A stretch of 64,000 bases of DNA from Phycisphaerales bacterium (lineage in GTDB: Bacteria > Planctomycetota > Phycisphaerae > Phycisphaerales > UBA5793). The notes beneath the pieces were generated by a model. That model saw nothing but the letters and a program-made list of their open reading frames with translations, did not search any database and had not been told where the DNA came from. Location of the stretch: assembly GCA_020852515.1 (NCBI GenBank), contig JADZAS010000021.1:1-64000 (forward strand). The letters are read 5' to 3'. A program made the position numbers and the translations under genes. This document shows, piece by piece, positions 15,812-24,054 of the stretch; the stretch's first letter is position 1, and every line of letters starts with the position of its first letter.

Positions 15812-17400
15812 GCGGCTTGCTCCTTGCGGCGGCGAGCGAGCGCTCCGATGCTGGTGGGGCGGAAGGTGACTGACACGCTTCCAGCCTTTGCGTCGTACTC
15901 GACGGTGGAGATCAGCAGGTTGAGCACTCGTGCCTGCTCGCGTGGGCTCAGGTCGTTCCAGAGCCCGTCGAAGTCGGCGAAGGCAGCCTCGGCCTCGGCG
16001 CGCGTGATGGTCTCGCGTTCGAGTTCGGTAATGCGGGCATCCAGTTCCCGCAGCCGCTGGTCTCCGCTGCGGATGCGATCATTGAGGTCGGCGGTTCGAG
16101 CCGTGGTCTCGCGGTCCGTTCGGCCATCCTTGACGAGCCGCCGCAGTTCCTGATGCTGGCGGCGGAGTTCGGCCTTGATGTTGTCTCGCTCGTTCGTGAG
16201 CGTTGATCGTTCGCCCGCAACGGACGCCTGCGCCCCAGCCAGAACCTCGGCGACGAGCGCCTTGTCAGTTGCCAATGCTCGCACTTCATCGACGACGACG
16301 CGCTCGATCTCCGCCGCTGGTAGGGTGCCCGACTCGCACACGTGCGCGCCGCTCTTGATCGCCCGCACGCAGCGGTAATAGCGGTAGAACCGCCCCTTGC
16401 GGCCGCTGCTGAACGTGTGCGTCATGGCGTAGCCGCATCCCTTGCACTTGAGCAGGCCGCGCAGCAGTGCCCCGTACTTGTTGCGGACTTCGGCCCCACC
16501 GGTGCGGGCGTTCGTCCTGAGCAGCGACTGGACCTGGTCGAACATCTCCTGCCCGATGATCGCCTCGTGCTCGCCTTCATAGGCCTCGCCCTTGTAAACG
16601 ACCTTGCCGGTGAGTATCGGGTTGGTCAGAAGGACATGGAGCGTGGCCTTGTCGAAAGGCCGCCCGCCGAGTTGCTGCCCCTTCTTGGTGAGCCGACGCT
16701 TGTTGACCCAGCCTCGCCGGGTGAGTTCGCTCGCCACCGGCTGGAGCGAGCCCTTCTGGAGGTAGAGGGCGAAGATCTCGCGCACCCGCGCCGCCTCCCG
16801 GGCGTTGATGACCAGTCGCGGACTCGGGCCGCTGCGATCAACGTCGTAGCCCAGGACCGGAACGCCACCCGCCCATTTGCCCTTGCGTTTCTGGGCGGCC
16901 ACCTTGTCGCGGATGCGCTCGCCAATGATCTCGCGCTCGAACTGGGCGAAGGACAGGAGGATGTTGAGGGTGAGCCGACCCATGGAATGGGTGGTGTTGA
17001 ACTGCTGCGTGACGGAGACGAACGAGACGCCGTGCTTCTCGAAGGTCTCCATGATGCGCGAGAAGTCCAGCAGCGAGCGGCTGAGCCGATCGACCTTGTA
17101 GACGACGACGCAGTCGATGCCGCCGGACTGGATGTCGCGGAGGAGTCGGGCCAGCGCCGGCCGTTCCATGCTGCCGCCGGAGAAGCCGCCGTCGTCGTAT
17201 CGCTCGGGCAGACAGGTCCAGCCCTCGGCCTTCTGGCTCGCGATAAATGCTTCAGCCCCCTCGCGCTGGGCGTCGAGCGAGTTGAACTCCTGGTCGAGGC
17301 CCTCTTCGCTGGACTTGCGGGTGTAGATGGCGCAGCGAATTCGCCGCGTCTCGGCATTGCCGTTGCCGTTCGCGGCCGCCGTCGTGCGTCGCCGGCTCAC
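15808..17400 (-). CDS. Large serine recombinase (integrase/resolvase)
   Basis: Encodes 530 residues from the GTG at 17400, which overlaps the DUF2924 stop (GTGA); longer readings enter that gene. The resolvase domain starts at IRCAIYTRKSSEEGLDQEFN, with catalytic Ser30 in YTRKS, and contains YDDGGFSGGSMERPAL and YKVDRLSRSLLDF. It is followed by a recombinase domain (~190-290), a zinc ribbon with CKGCG and two later cysteines, and a coiled coil (~380-480). Such enzymes integrate and excise phages and islands at short att sites without host factors. It is complete and looks active; it is the obvious mobility gene of this CRISPR-bearing island. Confidence 0.92.
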   Translation of the reverse strand: MSRRRTTAAANGNGNAETRRIRCAIYTRKSSEEGLDQEFNSLDAQREGAEAFIASQKAEGWTCLPERYDDGGFSGGSMERPALARLLRDIQSGGIDCVVVYKVDRLSRSLLDFSRIMETFEKHGVSFVSVTQQFNTTHSMGRLTLNILLSFAQFEREIIGERIRDKVAAQKRKGKWAGGVPVLGYDVDRSGPSPRLVINAREAARVREIFALYLQKGSLQPVASELTRRGWVNKRRLTKKGQQLGGRPFDKATLHVLLTNPILTGKVVYKGEAYEGEHEAIIGQEMFDQVQSLLRTNARTGGAEVRNKYGALLRGLLKCKGCGYAMTHTFSSGRKGRFYRYYRCVRAIKSGAHVCESGTLPAAEIERVVVDEVRALATDKALVAEVLAGAQASVAGERSTLTNERDNIKAELRRQHQELRRLVKDGRTDRETTARTADLNDRIRSGDQRLRELDARITELERETITRAEAEAAFADFDGLWNDLSPREQARVLNLLISTVEYDAKAGSVSVTFRPTSIGALARRRKEQAA

Positions 17401-17924
17401 TGGCGTGCCTCCAACTGGAAGAAGCGAAAGCCGTTCAGGTGGCTGCCGGTGACCTTCTTGGCGATCGCCGTGAGCGTGCGGTAGCGCTGGCCGTCCCACT
17501 CGAACCCCTGCCCGTCGTCGAGCACGACGACGCGGATGGTTCGGCCCTTGTACTTGCGGACGATCGCCGAGCCGGGCGGCGGCAGGCGCGGGTCGCGCGG
17601 ATCGGCAGTCGAGACCGCACGCGTCGCGGTGGGAGGGGTGTCCGGCTGGGGCGGAATAGTCTGTGTGCGGGGCGCCATGACACGCACCTCCGCGTCGTCG
17701 GCCAGTTCGGCCGCTCGGCGGCGGGCACGCTCGGAGAGGTCGCCTTCGGCGTTGGCCTGAATTCGCCAAGCGATCTTGCGGATGAGGTACGCCCGATGTC
17801 GGGTGCGGCAGGGCTGTTTGCAGAGTTCCTCGTACCGCTCGACGAGTTCACTCGTGGTCATCCGTTGCAGGGCATCGATCTCGCGTTCAATCGTCGTCGG
17901 CACGTGGTGGCTCCTTTCGGACAT
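17397..17924 (-). CDS. DUF2924 family protein
   Basis: Encodes 175 residues. The N-terminal part (ALQRMTTSELVERYEELCKQ, then RHRAYLIRKIAWRIQ) and the C-terminal part (GRTIRVVVLDDGQGFEWDGQ, then SLTAIAKKVTGSHLNGFRFF-like ending) are typical of DUF2924. This family is almost always encoded just upstream of a large serine recombinase in phage-like elements; its function is unknown, though a DNA-targeting accessory role is assumed. It is GTGA-coupled to the recombinase. Confidence 0.85.
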   Translation of the reverse strand: MSERSHHVPTTIEREIDALQRMTTSELVERYEELCKQPCRTRHRAYLIRKIAWRIQANAEGDLSERARRRAAELADDAEVRVMAPRTQTIPPQPDTPPTATRAVSTADPRDPRLPPPGSAIVRKYKGRTIRVVVLDDGQGFEWDGQRYRTLTAIAKKVTGSHLNGFRFFQLEARQ

Positions 17925-17936
17925 GGAGACTCGGCC

Positions 17937-18146
17937 CTAACCGCGGGGCCGGTTCACGACAGTGAGGCGCGATTGCTCGCCGAGTTCAAGTGCGATGTTG
18001 CCGGAATCTGCGGATTCCCCGGGGGGCGAAGATGCTCGCGCCCGGGCGGCCCCGACGTACCGGACGAGGCCGCATGCCAGAATGCGGGCGACCTCGGCGC
18101 GGCGGTCGGCGGCGGACATGGTGGTGGGATCAGTGATGGCGGGCAA
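17937..18146 (-). CDS. Small hypothetical protein at the head of the recombinase operon
   Basis: Encodes 69 residues beginning MPAITDPTTMSAADRRAEVARILACGLVRY. A short protein with the pattern SAADRRAEVARILA.GLVR commonly precedes DUF2924-recombinase pairs, which supports this frame. An inner ATG (MSAADRR) is an alternative start. No domain is recognised. It lies 12 bp upstream of DUF2924 on the same strand. Confidence 0.6.
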   Translation of the reverse strand: MPAITDPTTMSAADRRAEVARILACGLVRYVGAARARASSPPGESADSGNIALELGEQSRLTVVNRPRG

Positions 18147-18191
18147 GGCAGGCTCCGGCAGGGCATGATGCGGCGCGCGAAGAGCGCCGTC

Positions 18192-18208
18192 ATGGGTTAC
18201 CTATGCCG
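18192..18208 (-). promoter_or_regulatory. 17-bp motif, copy 2, with an imperfect copy at 18249-18265
   Basis: Identical to 2604-2620. It lies about 46 bp upstream of the recombinase operon, in the same orientation relative to the genes as copy 1. A third version with 13 of 17 matches starts 57 bp further right (18249). This is near the right border of the island, since rmuC begins at 18304. Candidate promoter/operator, att core or insertion-sequence remnant. Confidence 0.35.
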
Positions 18209-18303
18209 GGAGGATGGGGGCTGCGCACCGACCGCGAGGCTCAGTTTCATGGGGTACACTTGCCGTGGGTGGGAAGAACGCCCACGGGATCTTGAATCTA
18301 TGC

Positions 18304-19992
18304 ATGGTCGGAAGGATGCGCGTGGTTGAGGCTCTGCTCGTCGTAATCACTGTTCTCGCGCTGGTTCTGTTAGTCATCTGCGTGCTCATCTGGTATCGTA
18401 CTTCACCAGACGAAGCGCTCGCGACGGCCGTGCGCGACGTTGGCGCCGAGGTCGCACGAGTCGATCGGTCGACTACGGAGGGACTTACCGCCGCGCGCAA
18501 GGAGGCCGAGGAGTCGGCACATCGACAGCGCGAGGAGCTGAGCAAGTCGATGGAGCTGTTTCGTTCGGCGATATCGGACACGCTGTCAAAGCTGTCCGAT
18601 GCACAGAAGGAGCGCCTTGAGGAATTTGGCAAGAGACTAACCGAGAATAGTGAAAAAGGAATCCGGCAGCTCGATGAGATGAGGACTTCCGTTGATGCGC
18701 GATTGAAGTCATCGCAGGAGGAAACAGGAAAGCTCCTGGAGAAGGCGCGCGAAGATGCCACAGCCAACACGAAGGCGATGCGCGAAGAGCTGACGACCAC
18801 TCTAAAGACGGTGACGGACAGCTTGGTCAAGCGGATCGGCGATGCATTCAAAGTTCAGGATGATCGGCTTGACGCATTCTCGCGACGACTTGCGGATCTC
18901 ATCGAGGCCAGCGACAAACGCGGCGAGACGCTGAAGACGACTCTGGAACAGAGGCTCGACAAGTTGCGTGAGGAGAATTCGCAGAAGCTGGACGAGATGC
19001 GAAAGGTGGTCGACGAGAAGCTTCAAGGGACTCTTGAAAGGCGACTGGGAGAGTCCTTCAAGCAGGTCAGCGACCGCCTTGAACAGGTGCACAAGGGATT
19101 GGGTGAAATGCAGACGCTGGCAAGTGGCGTCGGCGATCTCAAGCGAGTAATGACCAATGTCAAGACAAGAGGTACGTGGGGCGAGTTCCAGCTTGCCGCG
19201 ATTCTCGAAGCCATTCTTTCGCCAACTCAATTCGAGGCGAACGTTGCCACGAAGGCTGGAAGCGGAGAACGGGTCGAATTCGCAATTCGCCTTCCTGGAC
19301 GAGACGGGAGTGACGCATCTGTCGTCTATCTGCCAATCGACGCCAAGTTTCCGAAGGAGCATTATGAGCGCCTGATCGAGGCGCAGGAGTCGGCTGATCC
19401 CGACGCTGTGGCCACCGCATCTCGACAGCTGGAGGCGTCGGTGAGAGCGTGCGCAAAGGACATCTGCGAAAAGTACATCAATCCGCCAAATACGACGGAC
19501 TTTGCGATCATGTTTCTCGCAACAGAAGGGTTGTTTGCTGAAGTCGTGAGGCGAGTCGGTGTCGTCGAGCAGTGTCAGCGCGACTGGCGTGTCACAATCT
19601 CTGGCCCGACCACGCTGGCCGCTACTCTCAACTCGCTACAGATGGGATTCCGTACGCTGGCCATTCAGCACCGGTCCAGCGAGGTCTGGAATGTTCTCGG
19701 AGCAGTCAAGACCGAGTTTTCGAAGTTTGGCGGAGTGATACAAAAGGTAAAGAAGAAGCTGCAGGAGGCGAGCAACACTGTGGAGGCGGCAGAGAGCCGC
19801 ACGCGCGTCATGAATCGGAAGCTTCGAGGTGTCGAAGAACTTCCGGCAAGAGAAGCCGCGGGAGTGCTTGAGTTAAGTCCGGAAGACGGTTCGATTGTGG
19901 TTGAAGTCGAGTCGGTCGGCGGACCGGAGGTGCCGGACGAATCAACAGGTGTAGAGCCCGACAAGAGTCTCGGATCGCAATGGCCAGAATGA
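18304..19992 (+). CDS. rmuC: RmuC-family DNA recombination protein
   Basis: Encodes 562 residues from the ATG at 18304 (an ATG at 18316 is also possible). One membrane span near the N-terminus (LLVVITVLALVLLVICVLIW) is followed by a long coiled coil (~50-280) and the RmuC domain (GTWGEFQLAAILEAILSP, VYLPIDAKFPKEHYERL). RmuC proteins limit DNA inversions and resemble nucleases of the restriction fold. This copy directly borders the mobile island, and two small genes follow in the same direction, so it could be core or an accessory defence-type gene. Confidence 0.88.
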   Translation: MVGRMRVVEALLVVITVLALVLLVICVLIWYRTSPDEALATAVRDVGAEVARVDRSTTEGLTAARKEAEESAHRQREELSKSMELFRSAISDTLSKLSDAQKERLEEFGKRLTENSEKGIRQLDEMRTSVDARLKSSQEETGKLLEKAREDATANTKAMREELTTTLKTVTDSLVKRIGDAFKVQDDRLDAFSRRLADLIEASDKRGETLKTTLEQRLDKLREENSQKLDEMRKVVDEKLQGTLERRLGESFKQVSDRLEQVHKGLGEMQTLASGVGDLKRVMTNVKTRGTWGEFQLAAILEAILSPTQFEANVATKAGSGERVEFAIRLPGRDGSDASVVYLPIDAKFPKEHYERLIEAQESADPDAVATASRQLEASVRACAKDICEKYINPPNTTDFAIMFLATEGLFAEVVRRVGVVEQCQRDWRVTISGPTTLAATLNSLQMGFRTLAIQHRSSEVWNVLGAVKTEFSKFGGVIQKVKKKLQEASNTVEAAESRTRVMNRKLRGVEELPAREAAGVLELSPEDGSIVVEVESVGGPEVPDESTGVEPDKSLGSQWPE

Positions 19993-20291
19993 CGTTCTTT
20001 CAAGCCGAGTGCGTGGATCCGCAAACTGGACACACCTTCACGCTGAGACTCGCGGGCGACGATGCCAATGAGGCTCGAAGTGTTCCAGTTGCATGGGGGT
20101 TCGTTGTCTCAACTCCACTGCCCTTCGATCCTGTGACGGCGGGTCCGGTTCGTGGTCGAAGTGCTGTACGGGGCGGTCGATCCGTTCCCTTCTCGGTCGT
20201 CGCCAATGCTGCACAGTCCGGCGACCTCAAAGTGATGCTGGCAGTACGCGACTACGACTGCCACCCTGTTGAACGACACTTCCTTCTTTAG
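19989..20291 (+). CDS. Hypothetical protein downstream of rmuC
   Basis: Encodes about 100 residues. The ATG at 19989 overlaps the rmuC stop (ATGA); an in-frame ATG at 19980 would add three residues. The sequence is beta-rich (FQAECVDPQTGHTFTLRLAG) and ends in VERHFLL. No family recognised. The overlap shows it is co-translated with rmuC. Confidence 0.55.
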   Translation: MTFFQAECVDPQTGHTFTLRLAGDDANEARSVPVAWGFVVSTPLPFDPVTAGPVRGRSAVRGGRSVPFSVVANAAQSGDLKVMLAVRDYDCHPVERHFLL

Positions 20292-20294
20292 CTC

Positions 20295-20603
20295 TTGTCC
20301 GATGTAGCGTACAAGTTTCGGGAGACGCGAGCCGATGGCCTCACTTGGTCAGAGTGGGCTTGTTGGCAGTGGTTGATGGAGGCGCCCATTTTGATCGAAG
20401 CCATGCGCCATGAGTTTCAGGCAGAGGGATTCGTGCGTATGGGTGTGCCGAGGCGCCTTGTGCTCATTTTGGAGAAGTACGGGCACTCCGAACGAGCGCT
20501 TGATGTTGCAAGGACCTGCCAAACGCTGAATCTGTCGCAGGATGATCTCCAGTACCTCGCCACTAAGGCCGCGCGGCTGGATCGCTCACTCAGGCGGCCA
20601 TGA
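20295..20603 (+). CDS. Hypothetical protein, third gene of the rmuC cluster
   Basis: Encodes 102 residues if the TTG at 20295, 3 bp after the previous stop, is used. It is helical, with WSEWACWQWLMEAPILIEAM and a final basic stretch. No domain is recognised, and the TTG start is uncertain. Its tight spacing suggests it belongs with rmuC and the preceding small gene. Confidence 0.5.
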   Translation: MSDVAYKFRETRADGLTWSEWACWQWLMEAPILIEAMRHEFQAEGFVRMGVPRRLVLILEKYGHSERALDVARTCQTLNLSQDDLQYLATKAARLDRSLRRP

Positions 20604-20850
20604 AGCGCGCGAACACGGTCGCGCCCCCTCACCGGGCGCAACAGTGGGTGTTGCGCTCCCTATAGGGGAGACAACACCCTCATAACCCAGTACCCCGCGA
20701 AACAGAGACTCGGAGAGACTTTTGGCCCGAATCGGCCGCTTTGGTGGTCCCGGTCGCGCCCATCGGTTATGACCTCGGCGCAGGCAGAGACAGGGCCTTG
20801 CATCGACGCCTTCGCCAAGTCCTTGCAGAACAGTGGCCTGCAAACGCAAA

Positions 20851-20874
20851 CGCCGCCGAGGTCTCTCGGCGGCG
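20851..20874. terminator. Perfect 10-bp GC hairpin
   Basis: Arms CGCCGCCGAG and CTCGGCGGCG flank a GTCT loop. It lies downstream of both the rmuC cluster (plus) and the tRNA (minus), so it may act as a bidirectional terminator, though no clear U run follows on either side. Confidence 0.45.
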
Positions 20875-20890
20875 TCTCCAGAAAACCACA

Positions 20891-20916
20891 GGGCCGGCTG
20901 CGTTTGCAACCGGCCC
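20891..20916 (-). terminator. Terminator hairpin of the initiator tRNA
   Basis: Arms GGGCCGG and CCGGCCC enclose a 12-base loop. On the minus strand the hairpin begins 5 bases after the tRNA end and is followed by TGTGGTTTTC, a modest U tract. Confidence 0.6.
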
Positions 20917-20921
20917 GGCAA

Positions 20922-20995
<74 letters not shown>

Positions 20996-21228
20996 ATCCT
21001 TTTGCGGAAATGGACCTTAGGCTCCCGCCGGGGAACCGTCAACATTCTCCACTCCACCCAGCCATCGAATGCGGGTCCGGCCCCGGTCCGACCGATGCTC
21101 TCCACAGCGCCGCCCTCCGCGCGCCGGCTGAGCCGCTGCGAGCCGCCCGATCGACGCGAACACCGCTGCGGCTGATCCGTCTTTGCCGACCCAGCGCGAA
21201 CCACCCTCGCCGACCTGGAGCCATTCGC

Positions 21229-22092
21229 ATGTGCCGCTTCACCCTCTACGTCGGGCCGCCCATCACGCTGTGTTCGCTCATCACCGAGCCGACCCACTCG
21301 CTCATCCACCAGAGTTTCGAGAGCCGCGAGCGCGAAGAGCCGCTCAACGGCGACGGGTTCGGCGTGGCGTGGTACGCGCCGTCGATCAGCCCGCACCCGG
21401 CGACGTTCCGATCGATCTCGCCGGCCTGGAGCAATCGCAACCTGCGCGAACTCTGCCGCGTCACGCGGACGCACTGCGCCCTGGCCCACGTCCGCGCGGC
21501 CACGGCCGACTTGCCGGTGACGGAAACCAATTGCCACCCGTTCACGAGCGGCCCGTTCGCCTTCATGCACAACGGCGACGTGGGCGGGTTCGAGCGGCTT
21601 CGCCGGCGCATCATCGCCGACCTCTCGGACCACGCGTTCCACAGCATGTTCGGCACGACCGATTCGGAGCATCTCTTTGCGATGTTCCTCGATGAACACG
21701 CCGGACTGGGCTCGACGGCCTCGACGACGGAGACGCTCGCCGAGGCCTTGGAGCGGACGCTTCAGCGACTCGTGCGCCTGACGAGCGAGGCGGGCGTGGA
21801 GCAGGCGTGCTACCTGAACATCGCCGTGTCCGACGGGCGGCACGCGGTGGCGTCGCGTTGCAGCACCGACGTGCGCGGGCGGGCGGACACGCTCTACGTG
21901 CACACCGGCCGGCGCTACGTCTGCGAAGGCGGAGTGTGCCGCATGATCGAGCCCAGCGACGGCGGGGGCCCGACGGTGATCATCAGCTCCGAGCCGCTCA
22001 GCGACGATCCGGGCTGGACCGAAGTTCCCGTCAACCACCTCGTCATCGTCGCCGAAGATCGGACTGTCACGATGCGGCCATGCGCGATGTGA
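21229..22092 (+). CDS. Class II glutamine amidotransferase (EgtC/YafJ-like)
   Basis: Encodes 287 residues from the ATG at 21229; this start puts the nucleophile Cys at position 2 (MCRFTLYVG). The fold markers are NGDGFGVAWY, HVRAATADLPVTETNCHPF and FAFMHNGDVGGF. These Ntn hydrolases release ammonia from glutamine or hydrolyse gamma-glutamyl amides. It converges with the N-formylglutamate-amidohydrolase-like gene, 2 bp away on the other strand, and may work with that amide-ligase cluster, for example removing a gamma-glutamyl group as EgtC does; the substrate is unknown. Confidence 0.85.
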   Translation: MCRFTLYVGPPITLCSLITEPTHSLIHQSFESREREEPLNGDGFGVAWYAPSISPHPATFRSISPAWSNRNLRELCRVTRTHCALAHVRAATADLPVTETNCHPFTSGPFAFMHNGDVGGFERLRRRIIADLSDHAFHSMFGTTDSEHLFAMFLDEHAGLGSTASTTETLAEALERTLQRLVRLTSEAGVEQACYLNIAVSDGRHAVASRCSTDVRGRADTLYVHTGRRYVCEGGVCRMIEPSDGGGPTVIISSEPLSDDPGWTEVPVNHLVIVAEDRTVTMRPCAM

Positions 22093-22094
22093 AC

Positions 22095-22814
22095 TCACAT
22101 CGCGCGCAGCGCCGTTCGACACGTCGTGATCAGATCGGCGGTGAGGCGCCTCCACGCCGCGCGCGGGTCCGCGGCGAAGCGCTGATTCACTTCGAGTTCC
22201 ATCGCGGCATAGCGCGCAGCCGGCCAGCGTCGGCGGAACGTCGTCTGAATGCCGTCAGACACGCCGCGATACGGCTGGTTGCGGTGTACCGTCAGGTCTG
22301 GCCTCGCCTGCCGCAGCGCCGCCTGCCAGCGTGTGCAGAGCAACCGCTCGGCCCGGCGTGATGGGTCGAAGAGCAGGCCGACGTCGGTGCGCCTGACGTC
22401 GCCATCGAGCACCGGTGTGAAGGTGTGCATAGCCAGGTGAACGACCAGCGGAGCGTGCGCCAGAGCGCCTTCGATCGTCTGCTCCACCTGCTGCCGGTGT
22501 GGGTGATAATGATCACGCAGAATCCTCTCTCGCTTGGCGCGAGGCAGCGGACGCGTGATCTTCGAAAACAGCGCGCGGTGGTGCGGCGAGCGGTTGAGTT
22601 CCACAAGCAGTCGCGTCGTGGTGGAGGCGATGAGCGGCGCGTCCAGCGCGGCCGCGAAGGCGCGGCCCATGTCGAGCGACCCGGGATCCCAGCCGCGGTG
22701 AGAGGCGAGCAATTCAGCGCAGCCGGCAAAGAGCGGCGCGTAGCGACGCGGCACGCGATTGCCGCCGTGCTCGCACGTGACGATGACCGCGATGCGCTCA
22801 GACCCCTGGGCCAC
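22095..22814 (-). CDS. N-formylglutamate amidohydrolase-like protein
   Basis: Encodes 239 residues. The motif VTCEHGGNRVPRRYAPLF near residue 13 and HRGWDPGSLDMGRAF near 40 are typical of the HutG2/N-formylglutamate amidohydrolase fold, a metal-dependent amidase; VVHLAMHTFTP supplies another likely ligand. It ends a four-gene run and overlaps the GCS2 ligase by 17 bp. In this context it probably trims an amide product of the ligases rather than acting in histidine breakdown. Confidence 0.8.
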   Translation of the reverse strand: MAQGSERIAVIVTCEHGGNRVPRRYAPLFAGCAELLASHRGWDPGSLDMGRAFAAALDAPLIASTTTRLLVELNRSPHHRALFSKITRPLPRAKRERILRDHYHPHRQQVEQTIEGALAHAPLVVHLAMHTFTPVLDGDVRRTDVGLLFDPSRRAERLLCTRWQAALRQARPDLTVHRNQPYRGVSDGIQTTFRRRWPAARYAAMELEVNQRFAADPRAAWRRLTADLITTCRTALRAM

Positions 22815-24054
22815 GGAACATCACTCCGCGCTGCAGACAATCGCACAGCTGCTCGCAAACCTCGCGCAGCCGTGGCCGCGACGGCTCCGGCCCCAACACG
22901 CGCATCATTCGAGTGGCCAGCGTGCCTTCGTCGAGTATGACGCCCAGCGCCGCCTTGATTTCATCGGCAATGTCAGCATTAGCCAGCACGAGCGACTCGG
23001 CGAGATGCCGCCAGAGTCCCCCGATCGTGCATGAGTTCACCGCAAGCCCGAGCGTCTCGAGATAGGCCCGATTGTCGATGCTTGCTGTTTCGGCGTGGCG
23101 GACCGCCGCGAGGAAGATCTCCGCGAGCGGCTCGATCGGCCAGCGCTGCTGGCTGAGGGTGTCCGACCAGCGCTGCTCGCACAGGGCGCGGACGAGTTCG
23201 ATGACCATGCGGATGACCGCCAGATCGGCCACGACCGTTTCCTGCACGTCCAGCACGCGGATCTCGATGGCGTCGCGGTCGAAGCGCGCGATGGCGCCGC
23301 GCGCATTGAGCCATTCGTGCTGCAGAATGCCCGCAGGGTCGTGCGGCGCGATGTCGGCGTAGAGGCGCTGGAGGATGTCGGTTTCGTAGGCGGCGCGGGA
23401 GTAGACGGCTTCTGGAATGACCGCGCCACTAATCGACGGAATCCGCCGCGCGTTGGAGCGATACACCTCGAGCCGGTTGTCGAGCAGGCCCGTGGCGCGC
23501 GCATCGAGCACCGGGCTGCTCGCGGCCAGTCCGGGCAGGATGGGCAGCGCGAGGCGGATCGCCGCGTGCAGCCGGCCGAATTCTTCGTCATTGCCGAACG
23601 GCAGGTTCAGGTGCGCGCTCTGCAGGTTCGCCCAGCCGTGCCCCTGGCAGGAGAAGATCCGGTCAAACGCCTCGTAGGTCGGGCTGTATTCGTGCGGCCA
23701 GAGGCGCATTTCCTTGTGCGGATCCATCCACGGATGCATCGCGCCGGGCATGAGGCGCCCGCCCATCGGCTCAAGGATGGTGTTGATCGCGCGCACCTGT
23801 TCATTGAACGGCTCGACAAGCGGCCCCAGGGCCCGGGCGGGCTCGGTCGTCTTCAGTTCGATCACGTGCAGCGCCAGTTCGTTCGACCACGTGATCACGC
23901 CCGCTTCGTAGTCGGAGGTGTACGACCCGACGGCGGAGCGGATGACCTCGTCGCAGATGGGCATCACGTCGAGCGACTGCCGGTTCACGATCATGTATTC
24001 GAGTTCGACGCCGAAGCCCTCGAAGAGGTGCAGCGTCCGGTCAGACGCGGTCAT
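22798..24054 (-). CDS. Glutamate-cysteine-ligase-like carboxylate-amine ligase (GCS2 family)
   Basis: Encodes 418 residues from the ATG at 24054, which overlaps the ATP-grasp stop (ATGA); longer readings enter that gene. FGVELEYMIVN at the N-terminus and QSAHLNLPFGNDEEF match the GCS2 group, glutamine-synthetase-fold ligases that join an amine to a gamma-carboxylate with ATP. The neighbours (RimK-type ligase, peptidase, amidase) point to a small peptide or amide product rather than glutathione. Confidence 0.82.
   Translation of the reverse strand: MTASDRTLHLFEGFGVELEYMIVNRQSLDVMPICDEVIRSAVGSYTSDYEAGVITWSNELALHVIELKTTEPARALGPLVEPFNEQVRAINTILEPMGGRLMPGAMHPWMDPHKEMRLWPHEYSPTYEAFDRIFSCQGHGWANLQSAHLNLPFGNDEEFGRLHAAIRLALPILPGLAASSPVLDARATGLLDNRLEVYRSNARRIPSISGAVIPEAVYSRAAYETDILQRLYADIAPHDPAGILQHEWLNARGAIARFDRDAIEIRVLDVQETVVADLAVIRMVIELVRALCEQRWSDTLSQQRWPIEPLAEIFLAAVRHAETASIDNRAYLETLGLAVNSCTIGGLWRHLAESLVLANADIADEIKAALGVILDEGTLATRMMRVLGPEPSRPRLREVCEQLCDCLQRGVMFRGPGV

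Larger units (their letters stand above)
20604..20921. other. Gene-free stretch between the rmuC cluster and the tRNA
   Basis: These 318 bp hold no credible gene. They contain a perfect 10-bp hairpin at 20851-20874 (arms CGCCGCCGAG and CTCGGCGGCG around GTCT) and the tRNA terminator hairpin at 20891-20916. Confidence 0.5.
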
